Assembly: GCF_003261575.2 (NCBI RefSeq)
Contig: NZ_CP036175.1
Coordinates: 4,960,001 to 5,024,000 of the forward strand
DNA length: 64,000 nt
Source: Klebsiella huaxiensis
GTDB taxonomy: Bacteria; Pseudomonadota; Gammaproteobacteria; Enterobacterales; Enterobacteriaceae
Direction of reading: 5' to 3'
The stretch's first letter is position 1, and each line of letters begins with the position of its first letter. The notes beneath the pieces were generated by a model. The model was not told where the DNA came from. It saw nothing but the letters and a program-made list of their open reading frames with translations, and searched no databases. Both the position numbers and the translations under genes were made by a program. Below are positions 7,838 through 16,733 of this stretch, in pieces.

Positions 7838-10543
7838 TTAGCTCAGGCGACCGTGGCACTGCTTGAATTTTTTCCCAGAACCGCATGGGCAAGGATCGTT
7901 ACGGCCTACTTTGCGATCGCCAGTTTGCTCTGCCAGTGCGGCAGCGGCGGCGGTGTCATCATCCTGATGACTAAGCTGCTGCATCTGCGCGAGACGTTCA
8001 GCCTCTTCACGACGCTGCTGTTCCATCGCCTCAACCTCTTCCGGCATCCGCACCTGGACTTTGCTCAACGTGCTAATCACTTCATATTTCAGCGATTCCA
8101 GCATAGAAGCGAACATTGAGAAGGATTCACGCTTATATTCCTGCTTCGGATCTTTCTGCGCATAGCCGCGCAGGTGGATACCCTGACGCAGGTAGTCCAT
8201 TGCCGCCAGATGCTCTTTCCACAGGGAGTCCAGAGTCTGCAGCATGACACCTTTCTCGAAGTGACGCATCATCTCAGCGCCAACAACCTCTTCCTTACGC
8301 TGATAAGTTTCGATGGCACTCTGCAGAATACGCTCGCGCAGGGTTTCTTCATGCAGCTCTGGCTCTTTATCCAGCCACTCTTTGATTGGCATGTCGAGAT
8401 CAAAGTCGTTTTTCAGACGTTCCTGCAACCCTTCAACATCCCACATTTCCTCCAGAGACTGCGGCGGAATGTGCGCATCAATAGTCACTTTGAAAACGTC
8501 TTCGCGGATGCTGTTAATAGTTTCGCTCACATCAGACACATCTAACAGCTCGTTACGCTGGCTGTAGATTGCGCGACGCTGGTCGTTAGCAACATCATCA
8601 TATTCCAACAGTTGCTTACGAATATCAAAGTTACGGCTTTCCACCTTACGCTGAGCATTGGCAATCGCCTTGGTCACCCAAGGGTGCTCAATCGCTTCGC
8701 CAGGCTTCATGCCCAATTTACGCATCATGCCCGACACACGGTCAGAGGCAAAAATACGCATCAGCGCATCTTCCATCGACAGATAGAAACGGGAAGAACC
8801 GGCATCCCCTTGACGACCTGAACGGCCGCGGAGCTGGTTATCGATACGCCGGGATTCATGGCGCTCGGTACCGATGATATGCAGACCGCCCGCAGCCAGC
8901 ACCGCATCGTGGCGAACCTGCCAGTCGGCTTTGATTTGAGCAATCTGTTCCGGAGTCGGATCTTCCAGCTGAGCGACTTCTGCCTGCCAGCTACCGCCGA
9001 GCATAATGTCAGTACCACGACCGGCCATGTTCGTCGCAATGGTCACCGCTGACGGGTAACCCGCCTGCGCAACAATGTCCGCTTCGCTGGCGTGGAACTT
9101 CGCGTTCAGCACGTTGTGCTTGATACCCGCTTTAGTTAGTTCGTTAGAGACCACTTCCGATTTTTCAATAGAAATAGTCCCCACCAGGACCGGCTGCCCC
9201 GCGGCAGTACGCTCTTTGATGTCTTCAATAATGGCCTGAATTTTTTCCGCTTCGGTCATATAGACCAGGTCCGCCATATCTTTACGAATCATCGGGCGGT
9301 TGGTCGGAACCACAACGGTATCCAGTTTGTAGATCGAGCTAAATTCAAAGGCTTCGGTATCGGCAGTACCGGTCATCCCCGCCAGTTTCTCGTAAAGACG
9401 GAAATAGTTCTGGAAGGTGATGGAGGCCAGCGTCTGGTTTTCGTTCTGGATATCAACGCCTTCTTTCGCTTCAACGGCCTGATGCAGGCCATCTGACCAG
9501 CGACGACCTTGCATAGTACGACCGGTATGTTCGTCGACGATGATAACTTCGCCATCTTTAACGATGTAATCAACGTCACGCGTGAACAGTACATGAGCAC
9601 GCAGCGCGGCGGTAACGTGATGCATCAGCATGATGTTAGTCGGCGAGTAAAGAGACTCACCTTCATCCATGATGCCTTCGTTAACCAGCAGCTCCTCAAT
9701 CAACACCAGACCGCGTTCAGTCAGGTTAACCTGACGCGCCTTCTCATCAACAGAGAAGTGACCTTCACCGGTAAAGGTCTCAGAATCTTCTTTTTCCTGA
9801 CGCACCAGATGCGGGATGATTTTGTTCACTTTCTTATACATTTCGGAGCTGTCTTCAGCCGGGCCAGAAATGATAAGTGGGGTACGCGCTTCATCGATCA
9901 GGATGGAGTCCACCTCATCCACCAGCGCATAGTGCAGTTTACGCTGTACGCGTTCTTCAGGACTAAACGCCATGTTGTCGCGCAGATAGTCAAAACCATA
10001 TTCATTGTTAGTGCCGTAGGTAATATCTGCACCGTATGCTTCGCGCTTGGCCGGAGCTGGCAGGCCAGACATGTTGATACCCACGCTCATCCCGAGGAAC
10101 TCAAACAGCGGGCGGTTGTTTTCCGCATCACGTTGCGCCAGGTAATCGTTGACGGTAACCACGTGTACGCCTTTACCAGTCAGTGCATTAAGATATGCTG
10201 GCAGGGTTGCGGTCAGGGTTTTACCTTCACCAGTACGCATCTCCGCGATGCAGCGCTCATTAAGCACCATCCCGCCCAGCAGCTGGACATCAAAGTGGCG
10301 CATACCAAAAACACGCTTACTGGCTTCGCGTACCACCGCGAAGGCTTCTGGAATCAAACTCTCCAGGCTTTCGCCTTTTTCCAGACGCGCACGGAACTCG
10401 ACGGTTTTAGCCTTCAGCTCATCATCCGAAAGTTTTTCCATGGACGGTTCCATGGCATTGATGACGTTGACGGCTTTGCGCATACGACGCAGTGTACGGT
10501 CATTACGGCTACCGAATACTTTAGTTAATAATTTGATTAGCAT
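7838..10543 (-). CDS. secA: Protein translocase motor ATPase SecA
   Basis: SecA drives preproteins through SecYEG using ATP. The 901-residue length matches E. coli. NBD1 has the MRTGEGKTL Walker A near residue 105 and the VDEVDSILIDEART DEAD-like box. The preprotein crosslinking domain, NBD2 (TNMAGRGTDI) and helical scaffold follow. The C-terminal zinc finger is C885, C887, C896 and H897, which binds SecB. It is co-transcribed with secM 61 bp upstream and is expected to be regulated by SecM ribosome stalling. Confidence 0.98.
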   Translation of the reverse strand: MLIKLLTKVFGSRNDRTLRRMRKAVNVINAMEPSMEKLSDDELKAKTVEFRARLEKGESLESLIPEAFAVVREASKRVFGMRHFDVQLLGGMVLNERCIAEMRTGEGKTLTATLPAYLNALTGKGVHVVTVNDYLAQRDAENNRPLFEFLGMSVGINMSGLPAPAKREAYGADITYGTNNEYGFDYLRDNMAFSPEERVQRKLHYALVDEVDSILIDEARTPLIISGPAEDSSEMYKKVNKIIPHLVRQEKEDSETFTGEGHFSVDEKARQVNLTERGLVLIEELLVNEGIMDEGESLYSPTNIMLMHHVTAALRAHVLFTRDVDYIVKDGEVIIVDEHTGRTMQGRRWSDGLHQAVEAKEGVDIQNENQTLASITFQNYFRLYEKLAGMTGTADTEAFEFSSIYKLDTVVVPTNRPMIRKDMADLVYMTEAEKIQAIIEDIKERTAAGQPVLVGTISIEKSEVVSNELTKAGIKHNVLNAKFHASEADIVAQAGYPSAVTIATNMAGRGTDIMLGGSWQAEVAQLEDPTPEQIAQIKADWQVRHDAVLAAGGLHIIGTERHESRRIDNQLRGRSGRQGDAGSSRFYLSMEDALMRIFASDRVSGMMRKLGMKPGEAIEHPWVTKAIANAQRKVESRNFDIRKQLLEYDDVANDQRRAIYSQRNELLDVSDVSETINSIREDVFKVTIDAHIPPQSLEEMWDVEGLQERLKNDFDLDMPIKEWLDKEPELHEETLRERILQSAIETYQRKEEVVGAEMMRHFEKGVMLQTLDSLWKEHLAAMDYLRQGIHLRGYAQKDPKQEYKRESFSMFASMLESLKYEVISTLSKVQVRMPEEVEAMEQQRREEAERLAQMQQLSHQDDDTAAAAALAEQTGDRKVGRNDPCPCGSGKKFKQCHGRLS

Positions 10544-10604
10544 AATAAAATCTCAAACGCCCCGCGATGCGGAGTCACAAAAAATATAAAGGTTCGTTTT
10601 TGTT

Positions 10605-11114
10605 TCAGCTGAGACGTTGAGGCCCGGCACGGATACCCGTTACCTGGCTAATCCAGGTACAGACACGAAATGCACAATGAGACCAGGACGGGTTATATGC
10701 CACCTGGCGGACAATGGCTGGCGGTTTGCTCTCCTGCGTCAGCAGCGCGCTGAGCGTGTCGAGCAGGGCCAGATGTTGTGCCTGAAGCGGCGAAGATTCT
10801 TCGGCTACCGGCAACACCTGCGGTGCCATCGCGAATGACAGGTGACGAATGACCGTGCGAATAGCGTGCTGATGCCAGTAATCAACCGTGAAATTGGGAC
10901 GACGATTGGAGGATTCCAGCAGTGCCAGCTGAGAGAAGTTAACTTTAGCCGGGTTATGGTTACTGGATGTCGTTTTTGCAGGTGATGCGGTTTCATGCTC
11001 ATGAGCGTTACTAAGCGCAGGCAGGCCAAGGCTAGCCGCGACCATCCCCAACAGGAGATGCGGCCAAAAATACCGTCTGCCAAACTGTCGCCAGCGCGTC
11101 AGCAATCCACTCAC
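10605..11114 (-). CDS. secM: SecM secretion monitor with arrest peptide
   Basis: SecM (169 residues) is a secreted regulatory peptide. Its C-terminus stalls the ribosome until SecA pulls it, which exposes the secA start. A long positively charged signal peptide is visible (about residues 1-37, with WPHLLLGMVAASLGLPALSNA). The arrest motif F149-x4-W154-I155-x4-G160-I-R-A-G-P165 keeps every residue of the E. coli FxxxxWIxxxxGIRAGP consensus. The stretch between about residues 120 and 148 bears no obvious similarity to E. coli. It lies directly upstream of secA. Confidence 0.95.
   Translation of the reverse strand: MSGLLTRWRQFGRRYFWPHLLLGMVAASLGLPALSNAHEHETASPAKTTSSNHNPAKVNFSQLALLESSNRRPNFTVDYWHQHAIRTVIRHLSFAMAPQVLPVAEESSPLQAQHLALLDTLSALLTQESKPPAIVRQVAYNPSWSHCAFRVCTWISQVTGIRAGPQRLS
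10620..10670 (-). promoter_or_regulatory. SecM ribosome arrest sequence
   Basis: The codons encode FRVCTWISQVTGIRAGP at SecM residues 149-165. The fixed positions of the known arrest consensus are all present, while the variable x positions differ from E. coli (RVCT for STPV, SQVT for SQAQ). The family function is translational control of secA. Confidence 0.9.
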
Positions 11115-11298
11115 TTACATTACCTTTATGTTGGTAGCAACCCTGAGAAATATTTTGCGCCCAAATATTAACATTAATACGCCATCACAGCAGCAGGAAT
11201 GAAGGCTTACGCGGGGTAAAAACGTTTAAAAAAGGAGCGAACGCACGATAAATGCAGAAGAAAGATCGGAGCAGAATACAGGACTGGAAACTCAGAAA

Positions 11299-11346
11299 GA
11301 AAAACGACTGGCTCCCTGGCCGGAGAGAGTACCAGGTTACCAGTCG
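11299..11346 (-). terminator. Terminator of the dcw operon after lpxC
   Basis: On the minus strand a CGACTGG / CCAGTCG outer stem encloses an inner CCTGG / CCAGG stem and is followed by TTTTT. It begins 20 bp past the lpxC stop and separates it from the secM transcription unit. Confidence 0.88.
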
Positions 11347-11366
11347 AATTTACTGCATGGTCAGAC

Positions 11367-12284
11367 TTATGCCATAACCAACGTCGGTGCACGGAATGCC
11401 AGCGGCATTTCTGCGTCGTCTTCGAAAGTCACATACTCCCAGGCTTCCTGTTTTGCCAGAACAGCCTGCAGCAGTTTGTTATTCAACGCGTGACCGGATT
11501 TGTACGCCGTGAATGCACCGATGATATTGTGACCACACATAAACAAGTCACCAATCGCATCCAGCATTTTATGGCGGACAAACTCATCTTCAAAGCGCAG
11601 ACCGTCTTCGTTCAGTACGCGATAATCGTCAACAACGATGGCACAATCGAAGCTGCCGCCCAGGCACAGGCCACGGGACTGCAGATATTCGATATCACGC
11701 ATGAAACCGAAGGTACGCGCGCGGCTAATTTGGCGCATAAACGCATCAGCCGAGAAGTTCATTGCATAGCGCTGGCTGCTGGAATCAATCGCCGGATGGT
11801 TAAAATCAATGGTGAAGTCCAGTGAAAAACCATTATACGGTTTGAATTCAGCCCATTTATCGCCATCTTCAACGCGAACGGTCTCTTTGATACGTACAAA
11901 TTTCTTAGCGCAGTTCAGTTCATCAATGCCGGCATCCAGCAACAGATAAACGAACGGAGCCGCACTACCGTCCATAATCGGGACTTCCGGGGCATCGACT
12001 TCAATAACAATGTTGTCGATACCTAAGCCAGCCAGTGCGGCATTGAGGTGTTCGACCGTCGATATCCGCACGTCATGCTCGTTGACCAGGCAAGTACAGA
12101 GCATGGTATCACGCACAGATTTGGCATCAGCCGGAAAATCAACCGGTGGATTCAAGTCGGTGCGACGATAGATGACCCCGGTATTTGCCGGCGCAGGGCG
12201 TAACGTCAGTGTGACCTTTTTGCCGGTATGCAAACCGACGCCAGTCGCCTGAACGATACGTTTAAGAGTCCTTTGTTTGATCAT
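11367..12284 (-). CDS. lpxC: UDP-3-O-acyl-N-acetylglucosamine deacetylase
   Basis: LpxC is the committed, zinc-dependent step of lipid A synthesis in the cytoplasm. The 305 residues match the family. Visible motifs are the STVEHLNAAL zinc-ligand His segment (about residue 79) and HKMLDAIGDLF, carrying the other His and Asp ligands (about 238-242). The C-terminal tail ends in LAFRAPTLVMA. E. coli LpxC has a similar tail that is recognised by FtsH for degradation. It is the last gene of the dcw cluster, 100 bp after ftsZ. Confidence 0.97.
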   Translation of the reverse strand: MIKQRTLKRIVQATGVGLHTGKKVTLTLRPAPANTGVIYRRTDLNPPVDFPADAKSVRDTMLCTCLVNEHDVRISTVEHLNAALAGLGIDNIVIEVDAPEVPIMDGSAAPFVYLLLDAGIDELNCAKKFVRIKETVRVEDGDKWAEFKPYNGFSLDFTIDFNHPAIDSSSQRYAMNFSADAFMRQISRARTFGFMRDIEYLQSRGLCLGGSFDCAIVVDDYRVLNEDGLRFEDEFVRHKMLDAIGDLFMCGHNIIGAFTAYKSGHALNNKLLQAVLAKQEAWEYVTFEDDAEMPLAFRAPTLVMA

Positions 12285-12384
12285 CGTATAATCTCGCCAA
12301 GTTACCTATCCAACCGAAGTGTACAATACATTCGGCAGGCCAGTTTAGCACAAAGAGCGCAGATGCCCAACTTCCAGCCAATTC

Positions 12385-13536
12385 TTAGTCGGCTTGCTTA
12401 CGCAGGAACGCTGGAATATCCAGATAATCAGGCTCTTTTGCAGTTTGTGGCGTATTGTCGTTCACCACTTTAGCTGCCGGTTTCTGCTCTTGATTCAATG
12501 GAGACATACCGTGCTGCTGGTAGCGATCCATCACCGGCTGCTGAACCTGTTTGTTGGTTACCAGGGTAATTTCTGGACGTTTGTCCATACCGATACCAGT
12601 GGCAACAACGGTCACGCGCAGCTCGTCGTTCATATCCGGGTCCAAAGAAGTACCGATAACCACGGTCGCGTTATCCGAAGCAAATGCACGAATAGTGTTA
12701 CCTACGGTCTCGAACTCATCCAGACGCAGATCGAAGCCCGCGGTGATGTTGACCAGTACGCCGCGCGCGCCGGACAGATCGATATCTTCCAGCAGCGGGG
12801 AAGAAATAGCCATTTCAGCGGCTTCTTCTGCACGGTCTTCACCGCTCGCCACACCAGAGCCCATCATCGCGTAGCCCATTTCAGACATCACGGTACGCAC
12901 GTCTGCAAAGTCGACGTTCATCAGACCCGGACGGGTAATCAATTCAGCGATACCCTGCACCGCACCTTTCAGCACGTCGTTTGCTGCGCCGAAAGCGTCA
13001 AGCAGCGAAATACCGCGGCCCAGGACTTTCAGCAGCTTGTCGTTCGGGATAGTGATCAGTGAGTCTACGTGCTTGGACAGCTCGGTAATCCCCTGCTCAG
13101 CGAATGCCATGCGCTTCTTGCCTTCGAAATTAAAAGGCTTGGTCACGACGGCAACGGTCAGGATACCTAAATCTTTTGCTACTTCAGCGACAACAGGTGC
13201 CGCACCGGTTCCGGTACCACCACCCATACCGGCAGCGATAAACACCATGTCTGCGCCGTCAAGAGCAGCGCGCAGTGCTTCACGATCTTCATCCGCCGCA
13301 TTACGGCCAACTTCCGGGTTTGCGCCTGCGCCCAGACCTTTGGTAATACCGCTACCGATCTGAATAGTCTGGCCAACCGCCGTTTTGCGCAGAGCCTGCG
13401 CGTCGGTGTTCACCGCAAAAAATTCAACACCCTCAATGCGCTCGCGCACCATGTGCTCAACGGCGTTACCGCCGCCGCCACCGACGCCGATGACTTTAAT
13501 CACCGCGTCGTTGGTTAGTTCCATTGGTTCAAACAT
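12385..13536 (-). CDS. ftsZ: Cell division GTPase FtsZ
   Basis: FtsZ is the tubulin-like GTPase that forms the Z-ring. The 383 residues match E. coli. The GTP signature GGGTGTG lies near residue 105 and the T7 synergy-loop region near 205-213 (MNVDFADVR). The flexible linker is rich in Gln and Pro. The C-terminal peptide DYLDIPAFLRKQAD, which binds FtsA, ZipA and ZapD, is intact. The start is preceded by GGAGAGAG. Unlike the tightly packed upstream genes, it is 188 bp from ftsA because of a repeat. Confidence 0.98.
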   Translation of the reverse strand: MFEPMELTNDAVIKVIGVGGGGGNAVEHMVRERIEGVEFFAVNTDAQALRKTAVGQTIQIGSGITKGLGAGANPEVGRNAADEDREALRAALDGADMVFIAAGMGGGTGTGAAPVVAEVAKDLGILTVAVVTKPFNFEGKKRMAFAEQGITELSKHVDSLITIPNDKLLKVLGRGISLLDAFGAANDVLKGAVQGIAELITRPGLMNVDFADVRTVMSEMGYAMMGSGVASGEDRAEEAAEMAISSPLLEDIDLSGARGVLVNITAGFDLRLDEFETVGNTIRAFASDNATVVIGTSLDPDMNDELRVTVVATGIGMDKRPEITLVTNKQVQQPVMDRYQQHGMSPLNQEQKPAAKVVNDNTPQTAKEPDYLDIPAFLRKQAD

Positions 13537-13562
13537 AGTTTCTCTCTCCGTTTTACACTTCG

Positions 13563-13668
13563 TCCTTCAAGCTGCCTCTTTGTGCGCCCGCCTTCCCTCA
13601 CTCCAGTCACATAGTAAACTATGCTCCAGGAGATTCGTTCAGTTGCTGCCGCGATGCAACTTGAATGA
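13563..13668. repeat. Palindromic intergenic repeat, copy 1 (ftsA-ftsZ)
   Basis: About 106 bp with imperfect inverted ends, TTCAAGCTGC on the left and GCAACTTGAA on the right. A central hairpin CATAGTAAACTATG is embedded in a CCAGTCACATAG...CTCCAGG core. Ends and core match the element at 49331-49458 in opposite orientation, so both belong to one dispersed family. I know similar elements from Klebsiella and Enterobacter intergenic regions but give no family name. Confidence 0.82.
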
Positions 13669-13724
13669 TTTTGTGTATGTGCCTGTCGCCTGAGAACGCT
13701 AATTTTCTGCGTTCTCTTAAAAAA

Positions 13725-14981
13725 TTAAAACTCTTTTCGCAACCAACTGTTGAGCCGTTTGATCCACGACCCGACAGTCACGCGTTTTTCCACTTCGGCT
13801 TCACCACTGAGATGAGATTCCTTCCCGTAGTGCAGCAGCCCAACAGCTGTTGAGTAATACGGCTCCTGGGCATAATCCGTTAATCCGGTAATGTTCAGCG
13901 GCGCACCGATTCGTACCTGCGTATGGAACACTCGCTGTGCACAGGCGGCAAGACCTTCAATTTGCGCCGCGCCGCCGGTTAATACAATTCCTGCCGCCAG
14001 GTGGTGCTTCACCCCTTGCTGGCGAAGCTGCTCCTGCAGTTGCAGGATCTCTTCGTTTACCAGGTTGAGCAATTCGGTATACCGCGGCTCAATAACCTCA
14101 GCCAGCGTCTGACGCTGCAGACTACGAGGCGGACGTCCACCCACGCTTGGCACTTCGACGTTCTCGTCTTTACCTACGATGGAACCTAGCGCGCAACCAT
14201 GACGTACCTTAATGGCTTCAGCGTCGCTCGGCGGCGTACCGAAGGCGTAGGCGATATCGCTGGTCACTACGTTGCCCGCATACGGGATCACTTTGGTATG
14301 ACGCAACGCGCCGCCAGTATAGACGGCAATATCCATTGTACCACCGCCGATATCCACCACGCAGACGCCCAGTTCACGTTCATCTTCTGTTAATACGGAA
14401 TAGCTAGCGGCTAAACCGGCGAATATCAGTTGGTCGACTTTCAGACCGCAACGTTCCACCGCTTTGACAATATTTTTCGCCATATCGTTATGGCAGGTAA
14501 TCAAATGCACTTTCGCCTGCATGCGGACACCAGACAGTCCGACAGGGTTTTTAATTCCTTCCTGGTAGTCGATAGCATATTCTTGAGGAATAACGTGCAA
14601 AACACGATGCTCATCGCGCACGCGAACCGACTTCGCGGTATGCACTACGTTCTCGACGTCATCCTGCGTCACTTCCTCTTCAGAAATCGGCACCATACCA
14701 ATTTCATTTTGACAGCTGATATGTTTGCCTGAAAGCGCCAGATAGACTGACGAGATCTGGCAATCGGCCATCAGTTCGGCCTGGTCAATGGCGCGCTGTA
14801 CGCATTTCACCACGGATTCCAGGTCGTTCACTCCACCTTTATCCATACCACGCGATGGGCAACTGCCCACGCCAATGATATTAATCATACCGTCGGGCAG
14901 AACTTCCCCTACTAAAGCGGCAACCTTAGCGGTGCCGATCTCCAGTCCAACTACCAGTTTTCTGTCCGTCGCCTTGATCAT
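13725..14981 (-). CDS. ftsA: Actin-like divisome protein FtsA
   Basis: FtsA tethers FtsZ to the inner membrane and recruits late divisome proteins. It has 418 residues with the actin/Hsp70 ATPase motifs: phosphate 1 (LVVGLEIGTAKVAALVG, residues 8-24), phosphate 2 (VVDIGGGTMDIAVY) and the adenosine motif (IVLTGGAAQIEGL). The C-terminal amphipathic membrane anchor is SWIKRLNSWLRKEF. Its start overlaps the ftsQ stop by 4 bp. Confidence 0.97.
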   Translation of the reverse strand: MIKATDRKLVVGLEIGTAKVAALVGEVLPDGMINIIGVGSCPSRGMDKGGVNDLESVVKCVQRAIDQAELMADCQISSVYLALSGKHISCQNEIGMVPISEEEVTQDDVENVVHTAKSVRVRDEHRVLHVIPQEYAIDYQEGIKNPVGLSGVRMQAKVHLITCHNDMAKNIVKAVERCGLKVDQLIFAGLAASYSVLTEDERELGVCVVDIGGGTMDIAVYTGGALRHTKVIPYAGNVVTSDIAYAFGTPPSDAEAIKVRHGCALGSIVGKDENVEVPSVGGRPPRSLQRQTLAEVIEPRYTELLNLVNEEILQLQEQLRQQGVKHHLAAGIVLTGGAAQIEGLAACAQRVFHTQVRIGAPLNITGLTDYAQEPYYSTAVGLLHYGKESHLSGEAEVEKRVTVGSWIKRLNSWLRKEF

Positions 14982-15811
14982 TGTTGTTCTGCCTGTGCCT
15001 GATTCTGTTGTTGATTAGTTTCCTCTACGGGAACCGGTACCCAACCGACTGCCGCGCCCGAGTCATAACGCAAATCAACGTAGCTTATCCGTTTGCCGTC
15101 GGTCTGCGCCTGCTGCTGAAGAACCGGGTAGAGTTCCATAAAGCGCTGAAGCCGTTTCATGGTGTCGCCCCGACCAAGATTGAGCTTAATATCGTTATTA
15201 AGCGTCAACTGCCAGGAACGGCGCGCGGTCATTGCCGCCACTTTCAACGTGAATTTATCCTTTGCCAGCACCTGCCCCATGTCGCGGTATCCTTGAAGAA
15301 CTTCGTTCTCGCTACCTTCCGGGCCGTATAACATCGGTAAATTCTGTTTACTGGTGCGATCTGACGGCACGCTGAAAGAATTCCCTTCCACGTCGACCAT
15401 ATGCTGATCATTCCAGCGCGCAATCGGCACATATTCAACCAGATGAATCTTCAATTCGTCCGGCCACTGCTTTCTGACGCTCGCCTGCTTAATCCACGGC
15501 AGACGCTCAATCTGGCTTTGAATAATATTCACGTCCTGGGTCATAAAGGTACCCGGAGACCCTAACGCCAGAATCGCCTGACGGATATCATCGTTGCGCG
15601 TATAGTGACGCTCGCCGGTGACCACCATCTTTGACAGCGGTAAACGCTGTGCATCTTCCATCCAACCCAGAACCATCCATCCGCTGACCAGCACGGTACA
15701 TAGCACCGCCAGCAGGAAGAAAATGCCTGCCAGGCGAGTTCCATTACTTCTACGCGAAGAAGACTCTTCCTCTTCTTCGTGGTTCCGCGTATTCAGCGCA
15801 GCCTGCGACAT
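14978..15811 (-). CDS. ftsQ: Divisome protein FtsQ
   Basis: FtsQ is a bitopic inner-membrane protein that links FtsK to FtsB/FtsL. The start chosen is MSQAALNTRN at 15811 (277 residues). The longer frame adds 11 residues that only reflect ddlB overlap. It has a short acidic/basic cytoplasmic tail (EEEEESSSRR), a membrane helix at about residues 26-47, a POTRA domain starting at MVVTGERHYTRNDD, and a beta domain (YVDLRYDSGAAVGW) near the C-terminus. It follows ddlB with a 1-bp gap and overlaps ftsA. Confidence 0.96.
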   Translation of the reverse strand: MSQAALNTRNHEEEEESSSRRSNGTRLAGIFFLLAVLCTVLVSGWMVLGWMEDAQRLPLSKMVVTGERHYTRNDDIRQAILALGSPGTFMTQDVNIIQSQIERLPWIKQASVRKQWPDELKIHLVEYVPIARWNDQHMVDVEGNSFSVPSDRTSKQNLPMLYGPEGSENEVLQGYRDMGQVLAKDKFTLKVAAMTARRSWQLTLNNDIKLNLGRGDTMKRLQRFMELYPVLQQQAQTDGKRISYVDLRYDSGAAVGWVPVPVEETNQQQNQAQAEQQ

Positions 15812-15812
15812 A

Positions 15813-16733
15813 TCACCCCGCCAGGTCCAGAATTCGTACAACAAGCTGCGAGAAGCTCATCCCTGCCTGACGAGCCGCCATCGGCACCAGGCTATGGCTG
15901 GTCATGCCAGGAGATGTATTCGCTTCCAACAGATAAAACTGGCCATCGCTGTCCAGCATCACGTCAATTCGTCCCCAACCATTACAGCCAAGGGTATTCC
16001 AGGCTTTTAGCACCAGAGTCTGGATTTCTGACTCACGTACAGGATCTTCAAAACCAGGGCAGAAATATTGCGTCTCATCAGAGAGATACTTCGCCTCATA
16101 ATCATAGAAGGTTCCAGCCGGCTGGATATGTATCGACGGTAAAATTTCTTCACCGACGATTGCGACGGTAAATTCCGGCCCACTGAGCCATTTTTCGATC
16201 AGAACTTCATCATCATGCTGAAAAGCCAGCGCCAATGCATTTTGTAATGCGCAGCTTTCGCTCACTTTCGACATGCCGACGCTTGAGCCTTCACGACTGG
16301 GCTTAATAATCAGCGGCAGCCCGAGGGCAGCAATCTGCTGCTCTATGTCAGTAGAAAGCCCTGCGTTAAACTGTTTACGCGTCAACGCAACCCATGGTGC
16401 AACGGGTAATCCTGCTCCCAGCCACAGCAATTTGCTACGCAGCTTATCCATCGAGATAGCGGAAGCCATCACACCGCTGCCGGTATAAGGCAATCGAATC
16501 AGTTCAAGCAGCCCCTGCAACGTACCATCTTCACCGCCACGGCCATGTAACGCAATAAACGCTTTCTGAAAACCCATGTTTTTCAACTGAGTAATATCAA
16601 CATCGCGCGGATCTACCGGATGTGCGTCAACGCCAGCTTCACACAGGCCAGCAAGCACCGCAGAACCTGAATTGAGAGAGACTTCACGTTCAGCGGAGGT
16701 TCCGCCAAGGAGGACCGCGATTTTATCAGCCAT
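15813..16733 (-). CDS. ddlB: D-alanine--D-alanine ligase B
   Basis: DdlB makes D-Ala-D-Ala with ATP for murein precursor synthesis. The 306-residue ATP-grasp protein has LLGGTSAEREVSL at the N-terminus, HGRGGEDGT, the glycine-rich loop KPSREGSSVGMSKV, and the metal/D-Ala region EANTSPGMTSHSL. It overlaps murC by 8 bp and nearly touches ftsQ, as expected in the dcw operon. Confidence 0.97.
   Translation of the reverse strand: MADKIAVLLGGTSAEREVSLNSGSAVLAGLCEAGVDAHPVDPRDVDITQLKNMGFQKAFIALHGRGGEDGTLQGLLELIRLPYTGSGVMASAISMDKLRSKLLWLGAGLPVAPWVALTRKQFNAGLSTDIEQQIAALGLPLIIKPSREGSSVGMSKVSESCALQNALALAFQHDDEVLIEKWLSGPEFTVAIVGEEILPSIHIQPAGTFYDYEAKYLSDETQYFCPGFEDPVRESEIQTLVLKAWNTLGCNGWGRIDVMLDSDGQFYLLEANTSPGMTSHSLVPMAARQAGMSFSQLVVRILDLAG

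Noticed and set aside
9509..10528. Long open frame (339 codons) on the plus strand opposite secA
   Set aside because: It lies wholly antisense to a certain secA and has low-complexity composition typical of a shadow frame, with no recognisable motif.
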